Below, one piece after another: positions 5,809 to 5,942 of a DNA stretch of 5,942 nt; positions within the stretch are counted from its first letter, which is position 1, and every line of letters begins with the position of its first letter. Origin of the DNA: CAZAYB01 sp964489215. GTDB lineage: Bacteria > Planctomycetota > Phycisphaerae > Sedimentisphaerales > Anaerohalosphaeraceae. The position numbers and the translations under genes are program-made. The stretch spans positions 1 through 5,942 of the forward strand of contig CAZAYB010000195.1 of the NCBI GenBank assembly GCA_964489215.1, given 5' to 3'. Below the pieces are notes generated by a model. The model was not told the DNA's origin and searched no databases. It worked only from the letters and a program-made list of their open reading frames with translations.

Positions 5809-5942
5809 GTGCTTAAACTTTTGCCTCTTTAAAAAGAATTGTGGGTAGCAATGCACACAAATGTCCATAAGTATAGAATATTATGCTTGTTAGCTTTCGT
5901 TTTTAGTCAGATTATTTCAACCTCAAAATACTTTTAAGCCCT

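Noticed and set aside
5809..5942. Possible terminator, promoter or gene start downstream of cstA
   Set aside because: Only short 5-bp inverted repeats (for example TTGTG/CACAA near 5840-5862 and CATAA/TTATG near 5866-5886) are present, with no stem followed by a T run. No frame has a ribosome site, and -10-like AT-rich words lack a spaced -35.

Overview
The window reads as an ordinary stretch of a free-living bacterial chromosome with moderately low GC. Arginine is mostly AGA, isoleucine is often ATA, and many codons end in C. Taxonomic placement is inference only. The variant LeuB, a GTPase of the 'MPANL...' TGS type, a small Cys-rich DUF6485-like protein and a lipoprotein with TPR repeats would together fit an anaerobic member of Planctomycetota (Phycisphaerae/Sedimentisphaerales-like). 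Nothing here proves that. I see no mobile element, CRISPR array, tRNA, rRNA or phage gene.

Layout: (1) 2-1021 (+) is the 3' part of a leuB-type 3-isopropylmalate dehydrogenase, cut by the window edge and closed by a clear intrinsic terminator at 1058-1086. (2) From about 1116 a good sigma70-type promoter, a leader with a 10-bp hairpin and a strong Shine-Dalgarno lead into bioY (biotin ECF transporter S component, 1263-1844). Ten bases later, with no Shine-Dalgarno, comes a DRG/Obg-like GTPase with a C-terminal TGS domain (1855-2841). (3) A 64-residue protein with nine cysteines follows at 2921-3115 with its own Shine-Dalgarno and possibly its own promoter. (4) On the minus strand, converging on it with 7 bases between stop codons, is a lipoprotein with about four TPR repeats (3815 down to 3123). 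(5) A divergent intergenic region (3816-4041) holds a perfect 17-nt palindrome and a perfect-consensus promoter. It separates the lipoprotein gene from a 588-residue CstA-family transporter (4042-5808, +). The last 134 bases (5809-5942) show no gene and no convincing terminator.

The genes do not form one pathway: leucine synthesis, biotin uptake, an uncharacterised GTPase, an uncharacterised Cys-rich protein, an envelope TPR lipoprotein and peptide/pyruvate uptake. Only bioY plus the GTPase look strongly co-transcribed. The longest open frames for the lipoprotein and for CstA begin upstream of the likely starts, and both are shortened here on Shine-Dalgarno, signal peptide and promoter evidence.

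No exotic new system is evident. The points most worth a second look are the NADP-like coenzyme signature in LeuB, the altered G4 motif of the TGS GTPase, the orphan Cys-rich protein, and the palindrome between the lipoprotein and cstA genes.
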